Source: Opitutia bacterium (GTDB lineage Bacteria; Verrucomicrobiota; Verrucomicrobiia; Opitutales; Opitutaceae). From it: a DNA stretch of 56,840 nt. Below, piece by piece: positions 41,898-49,875 of the stretch; the stretch's first letter is position 1; every line of letters starts with the position of its first letter. A program made the translations under genes and the position numbers. The stretch lies in assembly GCA_947458705.1 (NCBI GenBank), contig CANHAH010000003.1, forward strand, positions 1-56,840. The letters run 5' to 3'. The notes under the pieces were generated by a model. That model saw only the letters and a list, made by a program, of their open reading frames with translations, did no database searches and was not told the origin of the DNA.

Positions 41898-44636
41898 ATG
41901 AATATACCCCGACGGTTTCTTTTACTTGCATGGATTTCACTCGTCGCGGAATTGAACGCGGCTGATCTGTCGGTGCAGTGGCTTGAGCGCACGCCTCCTG
42001 CTGTTAATGTAGGTGTGAGTTTTGGGGTGCCTTTTAAACAAGGGGAGTGGCAACGCACCGACGTGTTGTCGGCACAGGCGAGCTTAGGTCAACAAGTGCC
42101 TACTCAAACCTGGCCTCTGGCGGTTTGGCCGGATGGCTCGATTAAATGGCTCGGGGTGGCAGTGAGTGGTGGGCCTGCGCTAGGTGGGCCACTGCGTTTG
42201 GGAAAAGGCGTTGGCGCTGTTCCGGCTGTGGCGTTAACTGCGACTCAAGACGAGAACGGTGTGAGTGTGGATACGGGCGTAATTCAGTGTCGTCTGGCTG
42301 CTCGTGGCGCGGTGTTTATTGAATCATTAAAAATTGGGGGTCGGGAAGTAGCCTCTGGAGGACGATTGGTTGCACTCACGGAAGATCGTACCGGCTATTC
42401 GAGTTCGGGCCTGGTGAGAGAGAATTATTTTGAGAGCGAAATTTCTAAGTTAACACTCGAACAAACAGGCCCGGTGCGTGCGGTGGTTAAGATTGAGGGC
42501 CTGCACCGTGCGTTGCGGGGTGGTCGCGGTTGGCTGCCGTTTACCGTTCGGGTTTATTTCTCAGCAGGAGTCGAAGCAGTGAAGATGGTGCATACGTTCA
42601 TTTTTGATGGAGATCAGGAGAAGGATTTTATCCGTGGACTAGGAGTTCGTTTTACGGTGCCCTTGCGTGAAGAAACACATAATCGTCACGTGCGTTTTTC
42701 CGGTGAAGGCAGGGGCCTTTGGTCGGAGCCAGTGCAACCTGCGGTGGGGCGTCAGGGTCGATTTGCTGCGAAATCTGATGGTTCCGATATTTATCCCGAT
42801 CAACTCGCGGGAAAACGTGTCCCGAACCGCGATCAATTGAATGCACGGGGCACAAATCTACTCGAGCAATGGGCGGTGTGGGATTCCTTCCGACTCGTGC
42901 AACCTAATGCAGATGGTTTTACCGTAGAAAAACGTACAAATTCGGCGAGTGCTTGGATTACTGCGGGCGCTGGAAAGCGGGCTTCAGGGTTGGTTTTTGT
43001 GGGTGATGTGAGCGGTGGATTAGCCGTAAGTTTGAAAAACTTTTGGCAGTCGTATCCTGCAGCGCTCGAAGTTCAGCACGCATCAACTTCAGGTGCAGAA
43101 TTGACCGTTTGGCTGTGGACGCCGGCTGCGCCAAGTATGGACTTACGGCACTACGATATCAAAGCACACGGACTTGAGGCGGTTTATGAGGACGTGCAAC
43201 CTGGGTTTAGCACGGCGACAGGAGTCGCGCGTACAAGCGAACTTACACTCTTTCCTAGTGCCGCCGTTCCGACTAAAACAGAGACTCTCGCGCAGGCTGA
43301 GGTCGGACTCGCGCCTCCGGTGTTAGTGTGTCCACCTGAAGTTTTACATCAAGCGCGCGCCTTCGGGTTGTGGAGTCTGCCCGATCGTTCGACCCCGTTT
43401 AAGAAGTCCATCGAAGACGGCCTCGACGAGACTTTGGCTTTTTATCAGAAGGCCGTGGAGCAACATCGTTGGTATGGCTTCTGGGATTTCGGTGATTTCA
43501 TGCATAGCTATGATGCGGATCGTCATGTGTGGCGCTACGACCTGGGCGGGATGGCTTGGGATAATTCAGAATTGGGTACGGACATGTGGCTGTGGTATTC
43601 ATTTTTGCGCTCGGGCCGTGCGGATATATTTCGACTCGCGGAAGCTATGACGCGCCATACCGGTGAAGTGGATTGCTACCATCTCGGCCGTTTCGCCGGA
43701 CTCGGCTCTCGCCACAATGTTCGCCACTGGGGTTGCGGTGCTAAAGAAGCGCGGATCAGCCAAGCTGCATACCGTCGTTTTTATTATTACCTAACGACGG
43801 ATGAACGTGTGGGTGATCTCATGCGAGAAATGACCATGGCCGACTACGCGGCAACGGAGTTTGATCCGATGCGGTTGGCGCAACCAGCGACCGAAGCGGA
43901 GAAAAAAATTGCGCCGGGTCGCGTAAGACTTGGCCCAGATTGGCTGGCTTTCGTTGGTAATTGGATGACGGAGTGGGAACGCACAGGCGACACGAAGTGG
44001 CGTGATAAAATTCTTGCTGGCGTCGACAGCCTAAGCGTCATGCCGCTCGGCATGAAGAACGGCAAAAATCTAGTTTTTGGCTATGATCCCAAAAGCAGTC
44101 AGCTATTCCCGCTTTCGGACGTGGCGGGAGATTACAATCTCGCCACCATCATGGGTGGCGGTGAAGTGGCGATCGAACTAGGCGAGATGCTTACTGATCC
44201 GCGCTGGGACAAGCTCTGGCTGCAATTTTGTCGACTCACTACGGCTCCAGCTGAGGTCATTCGCCAAGACATGATCAGTGGCAACGAAGGCGATGTGGAT
44301 GCGCGCTACGCACGTCCCGACCGGTTGGCGGCTTACGTTTATTACAAAACCAAAAATCCTGCTTTCGCGAAGCGGGCCCTAGGCGGCGGCGGTTTTGGTG
44401 GTGGCTTTCGAGCGAGCGGAGCGCCGATGAGTCGGATTGTTGGTCCCGAAGTTCTAAATCCCCTCGATGAATCTCCGCGGGTTAGTACCAACAGTGCGGC
44501 GCAGGCTGGATTGCTCGCGATTGAAATTTTAGAGCTTTGCGCCGATCAATTGCCCACCGAAGCGCCAGTTGCGCGACGTGATGAGACAGAATCGGCGGCT
44601 GGATTGCGAACACGACGCGTACCGCGGTTGCCTTAA
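41898..44636 (+). CDS. Secreted exo-rhamnogalacturonan-lyase-like protein (PL26 / PcRGLX-YetA type)
   Basis: The ATG at 41898 starts a signal peptide (RRFLLLAWISLVAELNAA) and gives 912 residues; the open frame extends to 41814. The N-terminal RIFT-barrel region shows SFGVPFKQGEWQRTDVLSA and WPLAVWPDGSIKWLGVAVSG. The middle has GLVRENYFESEISKLTLEQ and VYFSAGVEAVKMVHTFIFDG. An (alpha/alpha) region follows with WYGFWDFGDFMHSYDADRH and HVWRYDLGGMAWDNSELGTD. These match PcRGLX/YetA, exo-acting lyases that remove unsaturated galacturonosyl-rhamnose from rhamnogalacturonan I. It is the second pectin locus of the window. Its stop overlaps the convergent GNAT gene by four bases (TTAA). Confidence 0.85.
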   Translation: MNIPRRFLLLAWISLVAELNAADLSVQWLERTPPAVNVGVSFGVPFKQGEWQRTDVLSAQASLGQQVPTQTWPLAVWPDGSIKWLGVAVSGGPALGGPLRLGKGVGAVPAVALTATQDENGVSVDTGVIQCRLAARGAVFIESLKIGGREVASGGRLVALTEDRTGYSSSGLVRENYFESEISKLTLEQTGPVRAVVKIEGLHRALRGGRGWLPFTVRVYFSAGVEAVKMVHTFIFDGDQEKDFIRGLGVRFTVPLREETHNRHVRFSGEGRGLWSEPVQPAVGRQGRFAAKSDGSDIYPDQLAGKRVPNRDQLNARGTNLLEQWAVWDSFRLVQPNADGFTVEKRTNSASAWITAGAGKRASGLVFVGDVSGGLAVSLKNFWQSYPAALEVQHASTSGAELTVWLWTPAAPSMDLRHYDIKAHGLEAVYEDVQPGFSTATGVARTSELTLFPSAAVPTKTETLAQAEVGLAPPVLVCPPEVLHQARAFGLWSLPDRSTPFKKSIEDGLDETLAFYQKAVEQHRWYGFWDFGDFMHSYDADRHVWRYDLGGMAWDNSELGTDMWLWYSFLRSGRADIFRLAEAMTRHTGEVDCYHLGRFAGLGSRHNVRHWGCGAKEARISQAAYRRFYYYLTTDERVGDLMREMTMADYAATEFDPMRLAQPATEAEKKIAPGRVRLGPDWLAFVGNWMTEWERTGDTKWRDKILAGVDSLSVMPLGMKNGKNLVFGYDPKSSQLFPLSDVAGDYNLATIMGGGEVAIELGEMLTDPRWDKLWLQFCRLTTAPAEVIRQDMISGNEGDVDARYARPDRLAAYVYYKTKNPAFAKRALGGGGFGGGFRASGAPMSRIVGPEVLNPLDESPRVSTNSAAQAGLLAIEILELCADQLPTEAPVARRDETESAAGLRTRRVPRLP

Positions 44637-45151
44637 GCGACCACACGACGACCGAGGATAATCAGATCGCGTTCTACTCCATCTAGCACAGCGACGCGGG
44701 GTAAATGCGCCCACTGGGTAAACCCATGTCGTTTAAACAGACGTAGGCTCGGTTCGTTGTGACCAAAAATGTAACCAGTTAGGGAGTGTACCCCGAGGGC
44801 TGGAGCGCGAGTGATGAGTTCATTTAGAAGCCATCCGCCGATGCCAAGGCCGCGATAGGATTCAGCCAAATAGAGCGCGACCATGACAGTGCCATCGTAC
44901 GCTGCGCGCAGATAAAAAGAATCAAAACTGGCCCAGCCGCATACAGTGTCGTTGGTCTTGGGATCAACGAGGACCCATAGTGGCCGAGTCGCCGTCTGGT
45001 GAGAATCAAACCAGGCGCGGCGACTCTCGACCGTCACGGATTCAAGATCGGCAGTAACCCTTCGGCCTGGGATGATACTGTTGTAAATTTTGACGATGGC
45101 GGGTAGGTCATGTTCTGTCGCCAAGCGGAGATGAAGCGGTGAGTGATTCAT
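44633..45151 (-). CDS. GNAT-family N-acetyltransferase
   Basis: I chose the ATG at 45151 (172 residues) because LHLRLATEHDLPAIVKIYNS is the usual start of this branch; an upstream start adds eight residues. The acetyl-CoA loop is YLAESYRGLGIGGWLLNELI, the Q/RxxGxG/A motif. The C-terminal NEPSLRLFKRHGFTQWAHLP motif is typical of phosphinothricin-acetyltransferase-like enzymes, which N-acetylate small amines or amino acids. The true substrate is unknown. It starts inside the stop of the YeaQ-like gene (4-base overlap), so the two are coupled. Confidence 0.88.
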   Translation of the reverse strand: MNHSPLHLRLATEHDLPAIVKIYNSIIPGRRVTADLESVTVESRRAWFDSHQTATRPLWVLVDPKTNDTVCGWASFDSFYLRAAYDGTVMVALYLAESYRGLGIGGWLLNELITRAPALGVHSLTGYIFGHNEPSLRLFKRHGFTQWAHLPRVAVLDGVERDLIILGRRVVA

Positions 45152-45396
45152 TTTTTTATGAATCGCAGAAGCCAAGCAAGTAACAGGGCTCCAGCGGTCG
45201 CAAATAGGAATTGGGCGAGAAGGCCATTGGCTGAAATCCCAAGTGCATTGAACGAAAAACCACCGATAAAGGCGCCGATTACACCGACAATGATATTACC
45301 CAAGGCGCCGAATCCACGGCCCTTTATAATGATGCCACTCAGCCAACCGGCTAGGGCACCAATTAACAGAAACGTAATGAAACCGCCGAGCGACAT
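45148..45396 (-). CDS. GlsB/YeaQ/YmgE-family small membrane protein
   Basis: This 82-residue, three-helix membrane protein belongs to the transglycosylase-associated (GlsB/YeaQ/YmgE) family. Its glycine-rich segments FITFLLIGALAGWLSGIIIK and GFGALGNIIVGVIGAFIGGF are diagnostic. Members are induced under envelope or acid stress in several bacteria; the molecular role is unknown and the family name is historical. It ends in a basic RFIKK tail. It overlaps the GNAT start by four bases and lies 22 bases after the secreted protein gene. Confidence 0.9.
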   Translation of the reverse strand: MSLGGFITFLLIGALAGWLSGIIIKGRGFGALGNIIVGVIGAFIGGFSFNALGISANGLLAQFLFATAGALLLAWLLRFIKK

Positions 45397-45418
45397 GCGT
45401 GGGGCGGAACGTTACGGC

Positions 45419-46108
45419 TTATTTGGCTGGAGTGGTGGCCTTCGGGAATTGGAGGCGCACGATTACTTCGTTGAGACGTTGACGCAAAATTTCATCTTCC
45501 TCAGCAGTTGTTTTTTTGTACGTCGTACGCTCGAGGACCCGCTCGGTTAGCTCGATACTGATAACAAAAATATGTCCATTTTTGACGAAGAGTTGATTAC
45601 CGCGTTTCGCCACGGGGATAGGGCCACCGGCGATCATGGGAATCTTGTCCATGAACATAGAGCCGCCGGGTAGCAAAATGTAGGTGACTAGGGAACCGTC
45701 GACTGCACCAGGTACAAATTTAGCGCTTTCGATGGTTGTTTCAGGAAAAGTCTGACGGAAATCGCCGAGCACATAATTACTGAAAAAATAAACGAGGTAA
45801 TCTTTTAGGCCGCGGGTAGACATTTCCCAGCGCTGAGTGGCATCTTGTGGAAACGCGGCAATACTGATGTGTGAGTTGAAATCGTCCTGAAATGTGACGA
45901 CGTTTTCTGTGTCCGTTATGCTGCCACCTAGTTCCGGAAGGACTGGGATGGAGACTTTGAAGGCACCGGTGGGGGAAATGTAAGTGCGGCCGTCGACGCG
46001 TCCGAGGAGCGGCATGGGATCAGCTGCGGGTTCGCCTTGGGCGCGGAGGGAAACGCTGCCGATAACGGCGAGAAGTGCGGTAAGGAGGACGCGGGAGAGG
46101 CAAAGCAT
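45419..46108 (-). CDS. Secreted hypothetical protein
   Basis: The ATG at 46108 gives 229 residues and a signal peptide (SRVLLTALLAVIGSVSLRAQ). I do not recognise the family. The mature part contains GRTYISPTGAFKVSIPVLPE, a phrase common in secreted proteins of unknown function, then a beta-rich core (NVVTFQDDFNSHISIAAFP) and a charged, helical C-terminus (TYKKTTAEEDEILRQRLNEV). It may be a periplasmic adaptor. It lies 40 bases after rsmA and 22 bases before the YeaQ-like gene on the same strand. Confidence 0.75.
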   Translation of the reverse strand: MLCLSRVLLTALLAVIGSVSLRAQGEPAADPMPLLGRVDGRTYISPTGAFKVSIPVLPELGGSITDTENVVTFQDDFNSHISIAAFPQDATQRWEMSTRGLKDYLVYFFSNYVLGDFRQTFPETTIESAKFVPGAVDGSLVTYILLPGGSMFMDKIPMIAGGPIPVAKRGNQLFVKNGHIFVISIELTERVLERTTYKKTTAEEDEILRQRLNEVIVRLQFPKATTPAK

Positions 46109-46148
46109 GGGATTAGGATTAAAGTGATGAGGATGAGGCGCGAACCTT

Positions 46149-46997
46149 TCAAGCAACACTTGTAGGCGGAACTACTAGGTGTTGCCAAATTGAGACCGGA
46201 ATATCCTCAGGTCGGCTGAGAGCTGAGAGCTCGGCGGCTGAGAGTTGTTCCAACCATGCGGCAGCGACTGATGGGGGCACAAGGTGCTTCAGTAGGGAAC
46301 CAATCTGTTTGCGGCGTTGTTGAAAGCAGCCACGAATGACAGATTTTGTTGATCGGTCGAAAATGAATGGCGTAGGCCTGCGTACAAGGTTAAGTAGATA
46401 GGACTCGACGTCGGGGCGCGGGTGAAAACAGGCGGCAGGCACTTTGTGGCCTGGCGCGATGGCGTAAGCGGCTTGGAGGAAAATCGAGATCGCGCCGAAC
46501 GATTTGCTGCCGGGGGTAGCGGAATAACGCTGGGCGGCTTCCTGCTGCAGCATGAGAACAAGCGTACTAGGCAAAGAGCCTGTGAGGATACCATCGAGCC
46601 AGGGCGTGGCTATGGCGTAGGGGAGATTGGCGACGATTTTGAAATTAGCGTCAGAAACTGAAGGGGTGTAACCGGCAAGGGGGTATTCTACGGCGTCGCC
46701 GTAAAGTAAATGCAGGCGATCCGGAAACCGGGGGAGCAGCGTGGCCGTGAGGTGCGCGAAAAGACGTTCGTCACGTTCGATCGCATAGACTGTAGCACCT
46801 GCGACGAGCAGCGCTTCGGTGAGGGTTCCTAGGCCGGGCCCGATCTCAATCACGGTGTCGCCGGGAGCGACGCCGGCGAGAGCGAGGGATTTATGGACGA
46901 TGTTACCGTCGACCAGAAAATTTTGACCGAGGGCCCGTTTCGGGTGATGACCCAAGGTAATTAGCAAATCGCGCGTAGCTGTGGGAGAAAGCGGCAT
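46149..46997 (-). CDS. rsmA: 16S rRNA dimethyladenosine transferase (KsgA/RsmA)
   Basis: This 282-residue enzyme dimethylates two adjacent adenosines near the 3' end of 16S rRNA, using S-adenosylmethionine. Landmarks are the N-terminal PKRALGQNFLVDGNI (18-32), the SAM loop VIEIGPGLGTLTEALL and the catalytic NLPYAIATPWL. The C-terminal domain has PAACFHPRPDVESYLLNL and GCFQQRRKQIGSLLKHL. It starts three bases after the stop of the small membrane gene and belongs to the trpC-led minus-strand run. Length and motifs are normal. Confidence 0.95.
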   Translation of the reverse strand: MPLSPTATRDLLITLGHHPKRALGQNFLVDGNIVHKSLALAGVAPGDTVIEIGPGLGTLTEALLVAGATVYAIERDERLFAHLTATLLPRFPDRLHLLYGDAVEYPLAGYTPSVSDANFKIVANLPYAIATPWLDGILTGSLPSTLVLMLQQEAAQRYSATPGSKSFGAISIFLQAAYAIAPGHKVPAACFHPRPDVESYLLNLVRRPTPFIFDRSTKSVIRGCFQQRRKQIGSLLKHLVPPSVAAAWLEQLSAAELSALSRPEDIPVSIWQHLVVPPTSVA

Positions 46998-47000
46998 GAA

Positions 47001-47360
47001 TTAATCGGTGGTATCGTCCTCAAGGTGAAATTTGTGGAGGTAGCGATGAATCAAAGGTGCTAACATGATGCCTGCGGTGCTGATTAGGGCGATCCCACAA
47101 TAAATGGCATATAAACCAGCGAACAATTTGACTCCATCTGAGTGGAGCTGGGAGAGCGGTCCCATGCCGGAAAGAATCATCGCAGCATCCAGAAACGCAT
47201 CAATCCAAGCCAAGCCACCGAGCCAGTGATACCCAGCCATTCCGATCAGCAGCGAAAGCGTGATTAGGGAAAAACCTACCGCGAGGCTGCGGCAGAGACG
47301 CCGAATAAATTCGCGTCGAGGGAGCAAGCCTGCGGCGGTCAATCGGGTCATTTTGGGCAT
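47001..47360 (-). CDS. Small conserved membrane protein, function unknown
   Basis: This 119-residue protein has about three hydrophobic segments (LAVGFSLITLSLLIGMAGYH, WIDAFLDAAMILSGMG, LFAGLYAIYCGIALISTAGI) and a charged C-terminal tail, HRYLHKFHLEDD. The FDAAMILSGMGP-like loop between helices recalls the pore region of small ion channels, and the FHLE tail is seen in other short conserved bacterial proteins. Neither gives a function. It lies 17 bases after trpC and three bases before rsmA, so it is part of the same operon. Confidence 0.7.
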   Translation of the reverse strand: MPKMTRLTAAGLLPRREFIRRLCRSLAVGFSLITLSLLIGMAGYHWLGGLAWIDAFLDAAMILSGMGPLSQLHSDGVKLFAGLYAIYCGIALISTAGIMLAPLIHRYLHKFHLEDDTTD

Positions 47361-47377
47361 AACACAGAAGCTCGCTC

Positions 47378-48181
47378 TTATCCGACGGCGCGAAATGACT
47401 TAATCAAAGCGGTAGGATCTACCGTTTTCATGAGCGCTTCACCGACCAGTAGGGCATGGGCCCCGCAAGCGCGGGCTCGAGCCGCATCGGCGGCGGTGTG
47501 GATACCGCTCTCACTGACGGCGGTAATATGTTTGGGGAAAAGCGGGATGAGGCGCTCGCTGAGACCAAGGTCAGTTTTGAAAATGGCGAGGTCTCGATTA
47601 TTAACACCGATGATCTTCGCGCTGTGGGCGAGTGCGCGAGTAAGTTCGTTTTCGTTATGAATCTCAAAAAGTGAGTCCAGTCCTGCGGCTTGAGCGGCGG
47701 CATGGAGAGCAGCGATTTCGTCATCGTTGAGCGCCCGCACAATTATGAGAATGGCGCTGGCGCCGGCTTGGCGGGCTTGCAGGACCTGAATCGGATGCAC
47801 GAAAAAGTCTTTCCTAATGCAGGGCAGCGCGGGCGGGGATTGGCGGAAGTGCGTGGTGACGGCGACGAGGTCGTCAAGAGTGCCGCCAAAATATTTTACG
47901 TCGGTGAGTACGGATAAGGCGCTGGCGGTGGCCTCGCGGTATTTGGTCGCTTGCTCAGGTGCAGCGATGCCCGTGGCAATGGCACCAGCGGAGGGCGAGC
48001 GGCGCTTAATTTCCGCAATGACGGCGAGTTGCCCATCGGGCCGGCGGAGTGCGGCGGCAAAAGAGGGCACCGCGGGCAAGGTGGCGTGTAGCGCCCGCAA
48101 CTCTTCTAGAGGCACAGGGCGCACCAAACTTGCGATTTCCTGGCGCTTCCAGGCCATGATTTCAGTGAGCTTATCGGACAT
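47378..48181 (-). CDS. trpC: Indole-3-glycerol-phosphate synthase
   Basis: The ATG at 48181 gives 267 residues with the normal family start (SDKLTEIMAWKRQEIASLV); the longer frame to 48406 overlaps mazG and is not credible. The TIM barrel shows VIAEIKRRSPSAG, CIRKDFFVHPIQV, GVNNRDLAIFKTDL, AVSESGIHTAADA and LVGEALMK, covering the catalytic Lys and Glu positions. It closes the indole ring in tryptophan biosynthesis. No other trp gene is in the window, so the pathway is scattered. It leads the minus-strand run and is divergent from mazG, with an inverted repeat between. Confidence 0.95.
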   Translation of the reverse strand: MSDKLTEIMAWKRQEIASLVRPVPLEELRALHATLPAVPSFAAALRRPDGQLAVIAEIKRRSPSAGAIATGIAAPEQATKYREATASALSVLTDVKYFGGTLDDLVAVTTHFRQSPPALPCIRKDFFVHPIQVLQARQAGASAILIIVRALNDDEIAALHAAAQAAGLDSLFEIHNENELTRALAHSAKIIGVNNRDLAIFKTDLGLSERLIPLFPKHITAVSESGIHTAADAARARACGAHALLVGEALMKTVDPTALIKSFRAVG

Positions 48182-48194
48182 CGAACTGTGAAGA

Positions 48195-48241
48195 AACACA
48201 CGGAACAGACGGAAGACAAAGCGGAAAAATATCCGTGTGTT
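48195..48241. promoter_or_regulatory. 10-bp inverted repeat between trpC and mazG
   Basis: AACACACGGA (48195-48204) and TCCGTGTGTT (48232-48241) are perfect inverted copies separated by 27 bases in the 91-base divergent region. They could bind a regulator at two helical faces controlling either gene, or form a hairpin in one leader. No known site type is matched. Confidence 0.4.
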
Positions 48242-48272
48242 CGTCGCGGGCAGTTGCCTAACTGAAGTAACA

Positions 48273-48935
48273 ATGGACGCGATGGACGAATTAAAGGCTA
48301 CTATTGCAAGGCTTCGGGCACCCGACGGTTGCCCGTGGGACCAAGAGCAAACACATACCTCGCTGGTTCGTTGCCTGATTGATGAAGTGAGCGAGTTGAT
48401 CGACACGATTGATCGCGGCGATTTGCCGCATATGCGCGAAGAGCTTGGCGATGTGTTGATCCAAGTCGTTTTTCATGCTCAGTTGGCTGCGGAAGAAGGC
48501 GCGTTTACGATCGAAGATGTCGCGCGTGAGGTGAACGAGAAACTCGTGCGCCGCCATCCGCATGTATTTGGCTCGGGTAAGCTCGGTACTTCGGAGCAAG
48601 TCCTTGTACAATGGGAACAGATCAAAGCGCAGGAGAAAAAAAACGGGCCTATTGCATCTGGAGTTTTTAAAGATCTGCCGGCGCGGTTACCGGCCTTGAT
48701 GTTTGCCGAGGCGGTCTGGAAGCAGATTGAAAAAAAATCATTGCCCGTGGCCAGCGTGGTGGACGTCGCGCAGGTGCGAGCGCTCGGCGCTAAATTAACT
48801 GAAGCTGAGCTGGGTAAAATGTTGTTTGAAGTGGCGGCTGCGGCGCGCAGCAACGGGCTCGACCCCGAAGGCGCGCTACGGTTGCACGCGACTAAAGTAA
48901 TGCGCGATGTCGAAGCCCAAATCCCCCGCGCTTAA
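48273..48935 (+). CDS. mazG: Nucleoside triphosphate pyrophosphohydrolase MazG
   Basis: The ATG at 48273 gives 220 residues; an upstream start at 48237 adds 12 unlikely residues. The metal-binding acidic set of the all-alpha NTP pyrophosphatase fold is present: CPWDQEQTHTSL, IDEVSELIDTID and REELGDVLIQVVFHA. HPHVFG marks the MazG subfamily. It hydrolyses (d)NTPs to monophosphates and may clean up aberrant nucleotides. It is somewhat shorter than the two-domain E. coli enzyme. It overlaps the following xer gene by 29 bases, so the two are probably coupled. Confidence 0.93.
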   Translation: MDAMDELKATIARLRAPDGCPWDQEQTHTSLVRCLIDEVSELIDTIDRGDLPHMREELGDVLIQVVFHAQLAAEEGAFTIEDVAREVNEKLVRRHPHVFGSGKLGTSEQVLVQWEQIKAQEKKNGPIASGVFKDLPARLPALMFAEAVWKQIEKKSLPVASVVDVAQVRALGAKLTEAELGKMLFEVAAAARSNGLDPEGALRLHATKVMRDVEAQIPRA

Positions 48936-49857
48936 ACTGCCACCGCCCTATACCGTGGCGGAGTGGTGGACGCCCTTTGCGGAGCACTTGGCCCTCGAGC
49001 GCCGTTGCTCGGCCTACACTGTACGCAACTATCGACAGGCGTTTGATGATTTCTGGCGCTGGGCACAAACGGCGGGGGTTTGGGCGCGAGGCATCGACGC
49101 GCTCGAATCGCGAGAAGTACGCGATTTTGTGATCGAGGCGCGCAGCCGTTTTGACCGTCGGACGCTGCATAACCATGTCTCCGGCTTGCGGACGTGGGCC
49201 AAGTTTTGGCAACGCCGAGGGGTGCTGAAACGTAATCCCTTTGTCGGCGTACCCTTGCCGAAACTTGAGAAACGATTGCCGCAATTTCTGACAGAAGAGC
49301 AAATGAAGCGTTTGCTTTTGGGGCCGCAGCGCTTGATCGAAAATGAAAGTGCATCACCTCAGATCGCATGGCGAGATCGGCTCGCGATGGAGTTGCTGTA
49401 TGGTGGCGGTTTGCGTGTGAGTGAAGTCGCGGGATTGAATTTTGGCGCCGTAGATTTCTCAAGCGGAGTTGCTCGGGTCGTCGGCAAGGGACGCAAGGAG
49501 AGATTATGTCCGCTGGGACGTGTGGCCATCGCTGTGTTGACCAAGGTGAGAAACGAAGTTGCGCGTAAGGTTGGGTCGGATGATCCCGTGGTGTCGAATC
49601 CCGATGGCACGCGGATGAGCGTGCGGGCGATTCAGTTGATGTTGAAACGGTATTTATCCTTGGCCGAATTACCGCTGGAGCTCACTCCGCATAAGCTGCG
49701 GCATTCGTACGCTACGCATTTGTTGAATGCGGGTGCAGATTTAAGGCTGGTGCAGGAACTATTGGGTCACGCGCAACTGACGACGACGCAGGTTTACACA
49801 CATGTGAGTGTGGCTCGGTTGCAGGAGATTTACGCCAAGGCTCACCCGCGAGCATGA
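48907..49857 (+). CDS. Xer-family tyrosine recombinase (XerC/XerD-like)
   Basis: This 316-residue protein has an N-terminal SAM-like DNA-binding domain (about 15-110) and a catalytic domain. The full residue set is present: Arg170 in GGGLRVSE, Lys194 in VGKGRKERL, His262/Arg265 in PHKLRHSYATHLL, His288 in LLGHAQL and the nucleophile Tyr297 in QVYTHVS. Length and layout match housekeeping XerC/XerD, which resolve chromosome dimers at dif. There are no att-like repeats or phage genes nearby, so it is not a mobile integrase. XerC and XerD cannot be told apart from the sequence alone. It overlaps mazG by 29 bases. Confidence 0.88.
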   Translation: MSKPKSPALKLPPPYTVAEWWTPFAEHLALERRCSAYTVRNYRQAFDDFWRWAQTAGVWARGIDALESREVRDFVIEARSRFDRRTLHNHVSGLRTWAKFWQRRGVLKRNPFVGVPLPKLEKRLPQFLTEEQMKRLLLGPQRLIENESASPQIAWRDRLAMELLYGGGLRVSEVAGLNFGAVDFSSGVARVVGKGRKERLCPLGRVAIAVLTKVRNEVARKVGSDDPVVSNPDGTRMSVRAIQLMLKRYLSLAELPLELTPHKLRHSYATHLLNAGADLRLVQELLGHAQLTTTQVYTHVSVARLQEIYAKAHPRA

Positions 49858-49875
49858 GGTTTTAATTGCGCTCGT

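Noticed and set aside
48182-48406. Longer N-terminus for trpC
   Set aside because: It would overlap mazG, adds residues unlike any TrpC, and the start at 48181 gives the family N-terminus.
48907-49857. Tyrosine recombinase as integrase of a mobile element
   Set aside because: Length and motifs fit housekeeping Xer proteins, it is fused by overlap to mazG, and no att repeats, tRNA target, phage or plasmid genes are nearby.
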